A stretch of DNA of 41,406 nt from Cytophagales bacterium (GCA_028279065.1 JANQSY010000040.1:1-41406); one strand, 5' to 3'; numbered from the stretch's first letter, positions 26,584-34,932 are shown. The notes: generated by a model from the letters alone, not told the origin. A program made the numbers and translations.

Positions 26584-27435
26584 CTATTTTAATGCTTTAA
26601 ATTGTTCTTCAAGTTGAATTATATAAAGCGTTAATTCTTCAATTTTCTCCAACAACATTCTATCCATCTCAGAGACATTGTATCCATTTTTAGAGAAATG
26701 GGAGGCAGACGGAACTCCGGGCAAATGCTTGTTATTTTTTATATAATCATTTATTTCAGAGATGCTCATCATTTCATAAGATTCCTCAAAGACATAATCA
26801 GGCATTGGAACCGGATCAACAACTTCAATTTCGTTCACTGTTGCTTTCCCCGAAAGGAACAGCTCACCATGGACCTGCACAGATGATGGATCTAACAGTT
26901 CCGAACCAAAGATGAACTCCCCCTCGTCATTTTGGTAAAATGATCCCATTGAAGAGCCAGACCCTGTCTTTATGAAATATTCAGTAGTTCCGTTGAAGCC
27001 AAAACTCCTGTTTCCATTTGGAGAAACAATTGGGGTATGAATAACTATTTCGGGAGGGGTTTCTGCCCCGGTAAGTGGCTGGACCAATTCTAAGACAGGG
27101 TTCAAAGTTCCTTGAATATCATAGGAAAAAATCAAAGACTCTTTTCCAATAATATCCCAAAAATATACCCCATCAGACCCGACTTGGTCGCTATCGTCAA
27201 ACTCAAATCTGAGTATGCCAATATCATTTACCGCGGTATTTCTTCTTCCAAAAATATGAAGCGGGTGTGTGATAACGGATGATCCCCAGGCATTAATGCC
27301 AATATTGTAATCGCGGTGGTGCTTTAAATCCGAAGTGACATGCGAACCTCCACTTCCCGTGGATTCAAAAAACTCCTGAGCTGTTACCGAATTAATAATA
27401 AAAAGGAGAAGGAAAAAAAAGGATAGTTTCATCAT
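26584..27435 (-). CDS. tail-fibre-like exported coiled-coil protein, copy 2
   Basis: I use the first ATG (27435); a TTG just upstream and a second ATG at 27432 are alternatives. The signal peptide ends NSVTAQ. The body is a series of short strands with G-S-G-S-S-M-G-S-type turns, and the C-terminal block DYVFEESYEMMSI, HLPGVPSASHFSKNGYNV and a heptad helix from SEMDRMLLEKIEELTLYI copies that of the protein at 19976-21025 almost position for position. The N-terminal domains of the two are not obviously related, so only the fibre tail is conserved. It precedes the T9SS glycosidase-like gene, mirroring the other cluster. Probably an oligomeric surface fibre. Confidence 0.75.
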   Translation of the reverse strand: MMKLSFFFLLLFIINSVTAQEFFESTGSGGSHVTSDLKHHRDYNIGINAWGSSVITHPLHIFGRRNTAVNDIGILRFEFDDSDQVGSDGVYFWDIIGKESLIFSYDIQGTLNPVLELVQPLTGAETPPEIVIHTPIVSPNGNRSFGFNGTTEYFIKTGSGSSMGSFYQNDEGEFIFGSELLDPSSVQVHGELFLSGKATVNEIEVVDPVPMPDYVFEESYEMMSISEINDYIKNNKHLPGVPSASHFSKNGYNVSEMDRMLLEKIEELTLYIIQLEEQFKALK

Positions 27436-27635
27436 CAATAGATTTTCTTATACCATAAAAAATAGACGAGCAAGAAGTATATTACCCGTATAAAACCAGA
27501 TCATAGTTTGTGAACAGCGGCCTTCTCGGCATGAGCAAGGGGTTTTGGTTTATGAGCAAGCTCAGATTTGAACGAGCCCTAGGCAATTATGAATTTGAAC
27601 ATCATCCTTTTGTGATTCAAGCAGGAAACAAAAAA

Positions 27636-27667
27636 CCCAACGCCATCCTGAAACAGGATGGGTTGGG
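27636..27667 (-). terminator. rho-independent terminator (minus strand)
   Basis: Two arms, CCCAACGCCATCCTG (27636-27650) and CAGGATGGGTTGGG (27654-27667), pair along 14 bp with one bulge and a 3-nt loop. On the minus strand the hairpin is followed by TTTTTTGTTT. It sits 48 bp past the stop of the 104-residue gene and fits it as terminator. Confidence 0.85.
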
Positions 27668-27714
27668 CGACCATGCATGTAAGGGGCTTTCAAATCAACT
27701 AAGAAACATAGCCC

Positions 27715-28029
27715 CTAATGCTTTATGAATCGATATACCATTGGGTCTCCAACAGGACCCCAAGCCTTGGCAACATAGATACCCGGTCTGAGACCGGACA
27801 CTTCAATTTCATGACTGCCTACGCCCATCATCCTGCCGACTTCAATTCTGCCCTCTTCATTATAGATCTCGAAGGCGATGGCGAATCTCTCATCAGTGCT
27901 GTGGTGGAGTTCCACATTCAATATTTTATAAGTAGGGCTGGGATCGACCACAAACCTCCACTCTTTCTCAACAGGCTTCTCCGGTTGAGCCAAGGATTCG
28001 AACAGTTGTTGGCCTATTTGGCGTAGCAT
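27715..28029 (-). CDS. stand-alone sorting-domain-like protein
   Basis: A 104-residue product with an ATG but no signal peptide. Its last 75 residues read like a T9SS type A sorting domain: a short PSPTYKILNVELHH strand, FAIAFEIYNEEGRIEVGR, then GSHEIEVSGLRPGIYVAKAW and a closing YRFIKH. Normally such a domain is the end of a larger exported protein. Either this is a 3' remnant, or a free-standing sorting-domain protein. The strong terminator 48 bp downstream suggests it is, or was, the end of a real transcript. The upstream 170 bp carries no front half on this strand. Confidence 0.5.
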   Translation of the reverse strand: MLRQIGQQLFESLAQPEKPVEKEWRFVVDPSPTYKILNVELHHSTDERFAIAFEIYNEEGRIEVGRMMGVGSHEIEVSGLRPGIYVAKAWGPVGDPMVYRFIKH

Positions 28030-28143
28030 AAAGCAGAACTTCCTTAAAAAAGGTGATTCGAGGCGGTTTTTGCCAAATCCTTTTTGTGAACAGGGGTTCT
28101 GGGTTTATAAAGCCTCCAATATTTGGAACAGAACAAAAAAAAT

Positions 28144-28174
28144 CCCGTCATTCTCAATGATCTGGAACGACGGG
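28144..28174 (-). terminator. rho-independent terminator of htpG
   Basis: On the minus strand, CCCGTCGTTC pairs with GAATGACGGG (one G-U pair, 11-nt loop) and is followed by TTTTTTTT. It lies 26 bp past the htpG stop codon. Confidence 0.85.
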
Positions 28175-28199
28175 AATTATCTACAAAAAGGCTTTTAGA

Positions 28200-30182
28200 C
28201 TACTTTTTTGCCGCTTCGGGCTTTTTCTTAGCTGTCTTTGAAGTAGTTTTTGTCGATTTTGTGGTTTTTGCGGCTTTTTTTGCCGTTGAGGGTTTTTTTC
28301 CAGCAAGGATCTCCAAAGATCTATTGATAAAACCGGTTAATCCTTCCCCTTTTAATAATCCAACCCCCAGCAAGGCCAGATCAAATGCCTGTTTGCCTAA
28401 TTCCTTGCCTGTTTTTGCATTATTCAACACCTCAGAATTCAAAGGGTGATTGGAATTTACGACCACATTGAAGCTCTCTGGCATATCACCGAAGGCCATC
28501 ATGCCTCCTCCACCCATCTTCTGCATTTCCTTCATCCTCCTCATGAACTCGTTCTGGGTGATGCTCACCGGTAATTCATCAGGACTCAGACTTTCCACCT
28601 GGACGGTATAAAGCTTGTTGTAGATGATCCCCTCATAAACCTCCTTCAGCTTATTGGAATCATCTTCATTCAATGCGCTTTCCAGCTTCTCCTCCTTCTC
28701 AATAAGCTTATCCATGGGATCGCTATCTACCCTCTTGACCCTGGTCTTTTCCAGCTTGGCTTCGATATGCTGAACAAAATGATTGTCCAGAACCCCGTCG
28801 AGGATCAACACATCATATCCTTTTCTTTTTGCGCTTTCGATGTATGAATGCTGTGCTTCGGCATCGGTTGAATAAAGCCAAACCACCTCCTTGTTCTTGT
28901 CCGTCTGGGAGGGGCCTACCAATTCACCATACTCCTTCAAGGTGAACCACTTATCCTCCAGGTTCTTGACCATAGTGATATCCCTTACCTTTTCATCAAA
29001 TTTTTCCTCAGACACCAACCCATATTTCACAAAGAGCTCAATGTCAGCAAATTTTTCCTCAAAGTTTTTGCGGTCTTCCTTGAACATCTCATTTAACCTG
29101 TCCGCCACCTTTTTGGTGATGTAGGAGTTGATCTTTTTGACATTGGCGTCGCTTTGCAAATAGCTACGGCTGACATTCAATGGGATATCAGGGCTGTCGA
29201 TCACACCGTGCAATAGCAAAAGGAACTCAGGAACCACATCCTTGACCTCATCGGTGATGAAGACCTGACGGCTATAAAGCTGGATCTTATTCCTTTGAAG
29301 CTCCAGTTCATTTTTCACCTTTGGGAAATACAAAACCCCGGTCAGATTGAATGGATAATCCACATTCAAATGGATCCAGAACAATGGATCCGGCGAAAAT
29401 GGGTAGAGCTCCTTATAGAACTTCAGGTAGTCTTCATCCTTAAGCTCGTTTGGAGACCTTGTCCAGATCGGGCTGGTATCATTGATGATATTATCGACCT
29501 TGATGCTCTTGTACTCGGGATTCCCATCCTTATCCTTGCCGTCTTCCTTGCTCTCCTCCCGGGTTCCGAACTTGATCGGAATTGGGAGGAACTTACCATA
29601 CTTGTCTAGGATGGTCTGGATACGATTGTCTTCCAGGAATTCCTCACTGTCCTTGTTCAAATGCAGGATTACGGTCGTACCCCTTTCCTTGCGTTTACCG
29701 TCTTTGATCTCAAATTCGGTCTCTCCCTTGCAGATCCAATGAGCAGGCTCTGAACCTTCCTGATAGCTCAAGGAGTCGATCTCAACCTTGTCGGCAACCA
29801 TGAAAGCGGAATAAAACCCAAGACCGAACTTTCCGATGATCTCCTGGGCATCCTTGGCATCCTTGAATTTCTCTATGAACTCCTCCGCGCCTGAAAAGGC
29901 TATCTGGTTTATGTATTTCTTGATCTCTTCCGCGGTCATCCCGATACCACGGTCTGAAACGGTGATGGTCTTTTTCTTCTTATCCACACTGACCTCGACC
30001 AAAAGTTCCCCAAGTTCATCCTTGTACTCCCCAAGGGAGGCGAGTCTTTTGATCTTCTGGCTTGCATCCTGTGCGTTGCTGACCAGCTCTCTCAAAAAGA
30101 TCTCATGATCCGAATAGAGAAACTTTTTGATGATCGGAAAGATGTTTTCCGTATGTATGCTGATCGTTCCTTTCTCCTGCAT
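28200..30182 (-). CDS. htpG: molecular chaperone HtpG (Hsp90) with lysine-rich tail
   Basis: A 660-residue Hsp90 family chaperone. The GHKL ATPase domain carries E32, N36 and D39 within ELVSNAQDAS, then SDRGIGMT, GKFGLGFYSAFMV and the RGTTVILHL strand. The middle domain has NVSRSYLQSD, and the C-terminal dimer region has FMRRMKEMQKMGGGGMMAF. The body is close to the usual bacterial length (about 625); the last 33 residues (628-660) are an added low-complexity tail of Lys, Ala and Thr (13 Lys, one acidic residue), which looks like histone-H1/AlgP-type basic tails. It is transcribed away from a universal stress gene and ends at a clear terminator. It should assist folding of stress-sensitive clients. 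Confidence 0.97.
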   Translation of the reverse strand: MQEKGTISIHTENIFPIIKKFLYSDHEIFLRELVSNAQDASQKIKRLASLGEYKDELGELLVEVSVDKKKKTITVSDRGIGMTAEEIKKYINQIAFSGAEEFIEKFKDAKDAQEIIGKFGLGFYSAFMVADKVEIDSLSYQEGSEPAHWICKGETEFEIKDGKRKERGTTVILHLNKDSEEFLEDNRIQTILDKYGKFLPIPIKFGTREESKEDGKDKDGNPEYKSIKVDNIINDTSPIWTRSPNELKDEDYLKFYKELYPFSPDPLFWIHLNVDYPFNLTGVLYFPKVKNELELQRNKIQLYSRQVFITDEVKDVVPEFLLLLHGVIDSPDIPLNVSRSYLQSDANVKKINSYITKKVADRLNEMFKEDRKNFEEKFADIELFVKYGLVSEEKFDEKVRDITMVKNLEDKWFTLKEYGELVGPSQTDKNKEVVWLYSTDAEAQHSYIESAKRKGYDVLILDGVLDNHFVQHIEAKLEKTRVKRVDSDPMDKLIEKEEKLESALNEDDSNKLKEVYEGIIYNKLYTVQVESLSPDELPVSITQNEFMRRMKEMQKMGGGGMMAFGDMPESFNVVVNSNHPLNSEVLNNAKTGKELGKQAFDLALLGVGLLKGEGLTGFINRSLEILAGKKPSTAKKAAKTTKSTKTTSKTAKKKPEAAKK

Positions 30183-30246
30183 TTTTCTGATAGTTTTTTC
30201 AAGCCCCTCTCAAACCCTGTTCCATTTGAATTTTTAACAGTTGAAT

Positions 30247-30261
30247 CTGACAGCCTGTCAG
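30247..30261 (+). promoter_or_regulatory. inverted repeat in the htpG/usp divergent region
   Basis: CTGACA-gcc-TGTCAG is a perfect 6-bp inverted repeat with a 3-bp centre, 65 bp upstream of the htpG start and 78 bp from the usp start. Its size and place suit an operator for a dimeric regulator. It does not resemble CIRCE. Confidence 0.35.
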
Positions 30262-30277
30262 TGTAGTGGAAAAACCA

Positions 30278-30289
30278 GTAAATATTTAC
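30278..30289 (+). promoter_or_regulatory. 12-bp palindrome in the htpG/usp divergent region
   Basis: GTAAATATTTAC is a perfect palindrome 49 bp before the usp start and 17 bp from the first inverted repeat. AT-rich palindromes of this length can occur by chance, but the place between two stress genes makes it worth noting. Confidence 0.3.
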
Positions 30290-30338
30290 AGGCCTATGAT
30301 TATTAAAGCCGAATGAATAATTTGCCTTTTTATAGAAA

Positions 30339-31253
30339 ATGGAGGAATTCAAAAGGATAATCGTCGGGCTGGATCTCAGTGACCTTGACAAGGAGTTGAT
30401 CCCCTACGCAGCTTATCTGGACAAGGTGATCGGCTTTGAGCACATCACCTTTATCCATGTGGCAAGAAACCTTCAATTGCCCGGACAGCTGGTTAAGGAT
30501 TATCCCGATCTGATGTCCCCCCTTGATGAGACCTTTGAAAAGGAGATGATCGATGAGATCAATGGGCATTTTTTGGACAGCAAGGCCGAAATTGAATTCA
30601 AGGTGGAGGAAGGGCACCCCGAGACCGAACTTTTGAAATGGGTGAGGATTAAGGAAGCAGACCTGCTGATACTAGGGAAAAAAAGGAATGAAAATGGAGC
30701 CGGTGTGGTCCCCAGCAAGGTTGGAAGGGCAGCCAGATCTTCGGTTCTGATAGTCACTGAGGGTGCGAGGTTGCCCATCAAGAAAATCCTTGTTCCCGTT
30801 GATTTCTCCGTTGATTCAGAACATTGCCTAAAAACGGTCCTGGGCTTCTCCGGTCCTCTCGATGCCGAATTGATGCTGGAAAATGTCTATTCTGTACCCA
30901 CCGGATACACAAAGACCGGAAAGTCCTTTGAAGAGTTTGCTGAGATCATGCTTAGAAATGCGACAGGGGAAATGAATGAGTTCCTGAAAAATTCCGAACT
31001 CGAAACCCTCTCCGATAAGGTGATCTACCGGCTGGACAAGGGTCATGATGCCTCTGATGAGATCATGGAATCCGCTGAGGAAAAGGATGCAGACCTGATC
31101 GCCATTGGCTCTAAGGGAAGAAGTGATCCGGCAGCTTTCTTTCTGGGCTCCCTTGCCGAAAAGCTGATCCAAAGGAATTATTCCATCCCCGTGTTGGTGA
31201 ACAAGAACAAGGGCAAGGTGATGAAATTCCTTGAGGCCCTAATGAACATTTAG
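30339..31253 (+). CDS. tandem-domain universal stress protein A
   Basis: A 304-residue protein of two UspA domains. The first starts FKRIIVGLDLSD and ends near SSVLIVTEGA; its loop (GKKRNENGAG) keeps only a rough form of the nucleotide-binding signature. The second starts IKKILVPVDFS and has a full G-2x-G-9x-G-S motif in IGSKGRSDPAAFFLGSLAEK, so it probably binds ATP. It is divergent from htpG across 156 bp with two palindromes, which suggests shared stress control. A starvation or stress adaptor role is typical of the family; the partner is unknown. Confidence 0.9.
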   Translation: MEEFKRIIVGLDLSDLDKELIPYAAYLDKVIGFEHITFIHVARNLQLPGQLVKDYPDLMSPLDETFEKEMIDEINGHFLDSKAEIEFKVEEGHPETELLKWVRIKEADLLILGKKRNENGAGVVPSKVGRAARSSVLIVTEGARLPIKKILVPVDFSVDSEHCLKTVLGFSGPLDAELMLENVYSVPTGYTKTGKSFEEFAEIMLRNATGEMNEFLKNSELETLSDKVIYRLDKGHDASDEIMESAEEKDADLIAIGSKGRSDPAAFFLGSLAEKLIQRNYSIPVLVNKNKGKVMKFLEALMNI

Positions 31254-31282
31254 TCAAAGAGGTCTCCGGGATAAAATTTTAG

Positions 31283-31290
31283 TACTTTTG
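31283..31290 (+). promoter_or_regulatory. candidate -7 element (TACTTTTG)
   Basis: TACTTTTG followed by CCC fits the Bacteroidota TAnnTTTG -7 element and lies 34 bp before the GTG of the small exported protein that precedes secDF. No clear -33 element was found. Confidence 0.4.
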
Positions 31291-31324
31291 CCCTCCCAAT
31301 TTTTGTGGGTCAATTTCTGAACAA

Positions 31325-31672
31325 GTGACCAATCGTTTTCTTATAGCCTTTTTTGCAGTCTTGCTCTTTGGCATCTCCTCGGCTAATACCCTTGCTCCAG
31401 ACATGGAGCTGAGAGAAGAGTTGAAGGGTCCAATTGAGCAAGGTGAAACCGAAGATGCAGGAGATGAAAAGGAAGAGTTAAATGTCTCCCTGAGCTATGA
31501 GGCGGTTTTTCAGGTCTTTCATTTTTTTCCAAAGACCTGGCAATCAGGGATCCTGACCTTTGTTACCCTCGAAAACTTTCAGAGTGTCAGCCATGAATTC
31601 AGGATCCGGGATTTTCTTGTTCCAAGGAATCTGACCCTTTTTCGACAGATCATTTCGAGAAACGCCCCCTAG
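31325..31672 (+). CDS. small exported hypothetical protein upstream of secDF
   Basis: A 115-residue protein from a GTG start, chosen because a -7-like element lies 34 bp upstream and the codon opens a good signal peptide (FLIAFFAVLLFGISSA). The mature part is acidic at first (EQGETEDAGDEKEE), then hydrophobic and aromatic, ending FRQIISRNAP. I recall small Bacteroidota exported proteins ending in a similar NAP tail, but this is an impression. It shares a direction with secDF, 96 bp downstream, and may be in its leader transcript. Function unknown. Confidence 0.6.
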   Translation: MTNRFLIAFFAVLLFGISSANTLAPDMELREELKGPIEQGETEDAGDEKEELNVSLSYEAVFQVFHFFPKTWQSGILTFVTLENFQSVSHEFRIRDFLVPRNLTLFRQIISRNAP

Positions 31673-31689
31673 GCAAAGCATTTTCTCTG

Positions 31690-31731
31690 GGCTGGAGGAT
31701 CTTAAATCCAGCCATTCCGGGAAAGCCCGGA
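31690..31731 (+). promoter_or_regulatory. two hairpins in the leader before secDF
   Basis: GGCTGGA (31690-31696) pairs with TCCAGCC (31707-31713), and TCCGGG (31716-31721) pairs with CCCGGA (31726-31731) around an AAAG loop. Neither has a T tract, so they look like RNA structure between the small exported gene and secDF rather than a terminator; processing, stability or expression control are possible. Confidence 0.4.
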
Positions 31732-31768
31732 TCATTCCAATTAACAGCTTCTTAGAAAAAATAATAAA

Positions 31769-34700
31769 ATGAAAAATAAAGGTTTTGTAGTAGCCTTGAC
31801 CCTGGTGGTCACACTACTTTGTATCTATTATCTGTCCTTCACATTTGTTTCCAGAAATGTTGCCAAGGACGCCACAGCATATTCAACAGATGTCCAGGGG
31901 AACCAGGACTTCACCAAAAAACAACGCTACCTGGATTCGCTTTGGGCGGAACCGGTCTATAATCTTGCGGGGATCGAATTCAGCCTGAAGGAAGTTAAGC
32001 AAACAGAGCTAGCCTTTGGACTTGACCTTCAGGGTGGGATGCATGTTGTCCTTGAGGTCTCTCCTATAGAGATCCTGAAGGCGATGGCCGGAAACAATCT
32101 GGAACCCGAATTCCTGCAGGCCATAAACGAGGCCCGGGCAGAGCAAAGAAACAGCCAGGAGGAATTCCTTGACCTGTTCTACGCAGCCTATCAAAGGATC
32201 AAACCAGATGGAAGATTGTCTGAGATCTTTTCGAATACCGCCAATAAGGATAGGATCAGCTTCCAAAGTACGGATGAAGAGGTGCTGAAAGTTCTTCGTT
32301 CCGAGATCAATGACGCGGTTGACCGGACTTATACCATCTTGAGGACTCGTATCGATAAATTCGGTGTGACCCAGCCAAATATTCAGAAGCTGGAAGGAAC
32401 CGGAAGAATACAGGTGGAATTGCCTGGGGTTGAGAACCCGAGCAGGGTAAGGAATTACCTCCAGAGTGTTGCAAAACTCGAGTTCTACGAGGTATTCGAA
32501 CCCAATGAGTTCCTGGACTTCCTGGTTCAGGCAAATGATTACATCATCGAAAAGGAAAAAGCAGAAAAGGCTCTGGCCGCTGGAGAAGATACCAGCGATA
32601 TTGGAGGCGGCTTGGATGCTCTATCACTGGAACCGGTTGAGTCTTTGGACCCAGTGGATGAAAGTTCCGATGACCTGAGCCTTGAACCGGAACCGCTGGT
32701 TGACGACCTGTCACCGGTAGATGACCTGAGTCCCCAAGGGGATACTGGCTCCTCAGCCGATGATCTGGCTCTTATTGATGATACTTCGACCGCATCCAGC
32801 GATTCGGCTGCTGCACCCACAGAATACTCCATTTTGCTCACCGGAGTCACCCAACAGGGTCAACTGATCTTCGCTGGTTCTGATACCATGAAGGTGAACA
32901 AGTATCTGAGTGATCCAAAGGTCAGATCGTTCTTCCCCAAAGACCTTACCTTCCTGTGGTCGGTCAAAGCACTTGGAACGGAAGAGCAGGTTACCGACTA
33001 TTTCGAACTGTTCCCTATAAGAATAGGTAGAAAAGGAAAGGCACCTTTGGAGGGAGATGTGATCACGGATGCCAGGCATGATATCGCCCAGGATGGAAGG
33101 GGCTATGAGATCGCAATGGCAATGAACGCCCAAGGCGCAAAAAAATGGAAAAGACTTACCGGGGAGAACGTGGACAGGAAGATCGCTATAGTCCTTGACA
33201 ACCGGGTCTATTCGGCACCAACGGTCCAGGGAGAGATCCCCGGCGGAAGGTCTTCGATCACCGGGAACTTCACCTTTGAGGAAGCAAAGGACCTTGCAAA
33301 TGTCCTTAAGGCTGGAGCACTTCCTGCTCCCGCAAGGATAGTTGAAGAGGCAGTTGTGGGATCTACACTAGGAGACAAGTCGATACGTCAGGGAGTGTTC
33401 TCTATTCTGGCAGGATTGGTCCTTGTCATCCTATTCATGATGATGTATTACAACAAGGGTGGTGGGGTTGCAGACCTTGCTCTTTTGATCAATATCTTTT
33501 TTATCCTGGGGATCCTTGCCCAGCTAAATGCTGCATTGACTCTTCCAGGTATTGCGGGTATCGTTCTAACCATCGGTATGTCGATTGATGCAAACGTGCT
33601 GATCTTCGAGAGGATCAGGGAAGAATTGAGGGGCGGAAGAGGTCTTCTCAATGCCATAAAAATGGGGTATGATAAGGCATTCAGCTCTATCATTGACTCC
33701 AATGTAACCACCTTCTTGACAGGTGTGATCCTTTATTCCTTCGGTTCAGGTCCGGTTAAAGGATTTGCAGTGACCCTTATGATAGGTATCGCATGTTCCT
33801 TTTTCTCCGCGGTATTCATTACCAGGGTTATCGTAGAGCGGATGACCAAGAAGAACAAGGAAAGCGGGATCAGCTTCGTAACGGGGATCTCCAGGGGATT
33901 CCTCGCAAACTCGAATCTCAATATTATAGGAAGAAGAAAAATGGCCTATATCCTTTCCGGGATTGTGATCGTGATAGGAATGAGTTTGATCTATGCCCAG
34001 GGTGGCCTGAACCTTGGTGTGGATTTCACGGGTGGACGATCATATGTGGTCCAGTTCAACCAACCTGTGGTTGCTTCTGACATTCGTTCTTCTTTGTCCG
34101 ATGACTTCGAGGACAAGGCGGTTGAGGTCAAGACATATGGTTCAAACAATACTGTCAAGATCACAACCGGATATCTTGTCAATGATGAATCAGAGGAAGC
34201 AGATGCAACGGTTCTTGGAGCCCTGAATTCGGGATTATCCAGTTTTCAGGACCTGGAGCCTGAGATCCTTAGCTCAACTAAGGTCGGAGCAACCATAGCT
34301 GATGATATCAAAAGCACAGCATTAGAATCCATAGTGTTCTCTCTGGCGGTCATCTTCCTTTACATTCTTGTTCGATTCCGGAGATGGCAATTCGGATTGG
34401 GTGCGGTGGTCGCACTGTTCCATGATGTGCTGATCGTTTTTTCAGCCATTGCAATCGCGAGAGCCTTTGGGGTGGCCTTCGAGATCGACCAGGTATTCAT
34501 CGCGGCCCTGCTAACCATAATCGGTTATTCCATCAATGATACCGTGGTTGTATTTGACCGGGTGAGGGAATACCTCAGGGAACATTACCATCCCGAAGTG
34601 GCGGTTACTCTGAACAACTCGATCAACTCAACTCTGAACAGAACAGTGATCACCTCTTTGACCACATTGCTGGTGATCCTGGTGCTTCTGGTATTTGGTG

Positions 34701-34870
34701 GAGAAGCTCTGAGAGGGTTTTCTTTTGCGCTTTTCATCGGAGTAATGATAGGAACCTACTCGTCGATTTTCATCGCAACTCCGGTTGTATTGGAAACCAG
34801 TAGAAAGGACCTTGCCAAGGAAGCTTCCGCTGCCAAGACCCAGCCTAAGCCGGTGCCAGCAGGGGCCTGA
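31769..34870 (+). CDS. secDF: fused protein-export membrane protein SecDF
   Basis: A 1033-residue fusion of SecD and SecF. The SecD part opens with a membrane helix, then the D1 motif LDLQGGMHVVLEV. The periplasmic P1 domain is interrupted by an acidic repeat-rich insert (about residues 274-350). The first RND bundle has GMSIDANVLIFERIREE. SecF follows with GVDFTGGRSYVVQF and its D4-like SINDTVVVFDRVREYL. The protein uses the proton gradient to help release translocated proteins on the periplasmic side of SecYEG. The fusion is usual in Bacteroidota. A strong terminator follows the stop. Confidence 0.97.
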   Translation: MKNKGFVVALTLVVTLLCIYYLSFTFVSRNVAKDATAYSTDVQGNQDFTKKQRYLDSLWAEPVYNLAGIEFSLKEVKQTELAFGLDLQGGMHVVLEVSPIEILKAMAGNNLEPEFLQAINEARAEQRNSQEEFLDLFYAAYQRIKPDGRLSEIFSNTANKDRISFQSTDEEVLKVLRSEINDAVDRTYTILRTRIDKFGVTQPNIQKLEGTGRIQVELPGVENPSRVRNYLQSVAKLEFYEVFEPNEFLDFLVQANDYIIEKEKAEKALAAGEDTSDIGGGLDALSLEPVESLDPVDESSDDLSLEPEPLVDDLSPVDDLSPQGDTGSSADDLALIDDTSTASSDSAAAPTEYSILLTGVTQQGQLIFAGSDTMKVNKYLSDPKVRSFFPKDLTFLWSVKALGTEEQVTDYFELFPIRIGRKGKAPLEGDVITDARHDIAQDGRGYEIAMAMNAQGAKKWKRLTGENVDRKIAIVLDNRVYSAPTVQGEIPGGRSSITGNFTFEEAKDLANVLKAGALPAPARIVEEAVVGSTLGDKSIRQGVFSILAGLVLVILFMMMYYNKGGGVADLALLINIFFILGILAQLNAALTLPGIAGIVLTIGMSIDANVLIFERIREELRGGRGLLNAIKMGYDKAFSSIIDSNVTTFLTGVILYSFGSGPVKGFAVTLMIGIACSFFSAVFITRVIVERMTKKNKESGISFVTGISRGFLANSNLNIIGRRKMAYILSGIVIVIGMSLIYAQGGLNLGVDFTGGRSYVVQFNQPVVASDIRSSLSDDFEDKAVEVKTYGSNNTVKITTGYLVNDESEEADATVLGALNSGLSSFQDLEPEILSSTKVGATIADDIKSTALESIVFSLAVIFLYILVRFRRWQFGLGAVVALFHDVLIVFSAIAIARAFGVAFEIDQVFIAALLTIIGYSINDTVVVFDRVREYLREHYHPEVAVTLNNSINSTLNRTVITSLTTLLVILVLLVFGGEALRGFSFALFIGVMIGTYSSIFIATPVVLETSRKDLAKEASAAKTQPKPVPAGA

Positions 34871-34892
34871 TCCCAAAAAGCTGTAGATCAGA

Positions 34893-34932
34893 ATCCCCCG
34901 GGAGGATCTTTCCTTTCGGGGGATCTTTTTTT
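34893..34932 (+). terminator. rho-independent terminator of secDF
   Basis: AT plus CCCCCGGGAGGA (34893-34906) pairs fully with TCCTTTCGGGGG plus AT (34911-34924), including two G-U pairs, around a TCTT loop; TTTTTTT follows at 34926-34932. It lies between convergent secDF and the lytic transglycosylase gene and overlaps the latter's stop by two bases. Confidence 0.9.

Noticed and set aside
27531-27560. Short direct repeat ATGAGCAAG twice, 21 bp apart, and a plus-strand frame over it
   Set aside because: Too short for a mobile-element end, and the frame crosses a clear minus-strand terminator hairpin.
28123-28449. Plus-strand frame opposite the htpG tail
   Set aside because: It is a shadow of the low-complexity lysine tail and crosses the htpG terminator.
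30183-30338. A CIRCE (HrcA) operator upstream of htpG
   Set aside because: Looked for TTAGCACTC-N9-GAGTGCTAA and found nothing close; the palindromes there are different.
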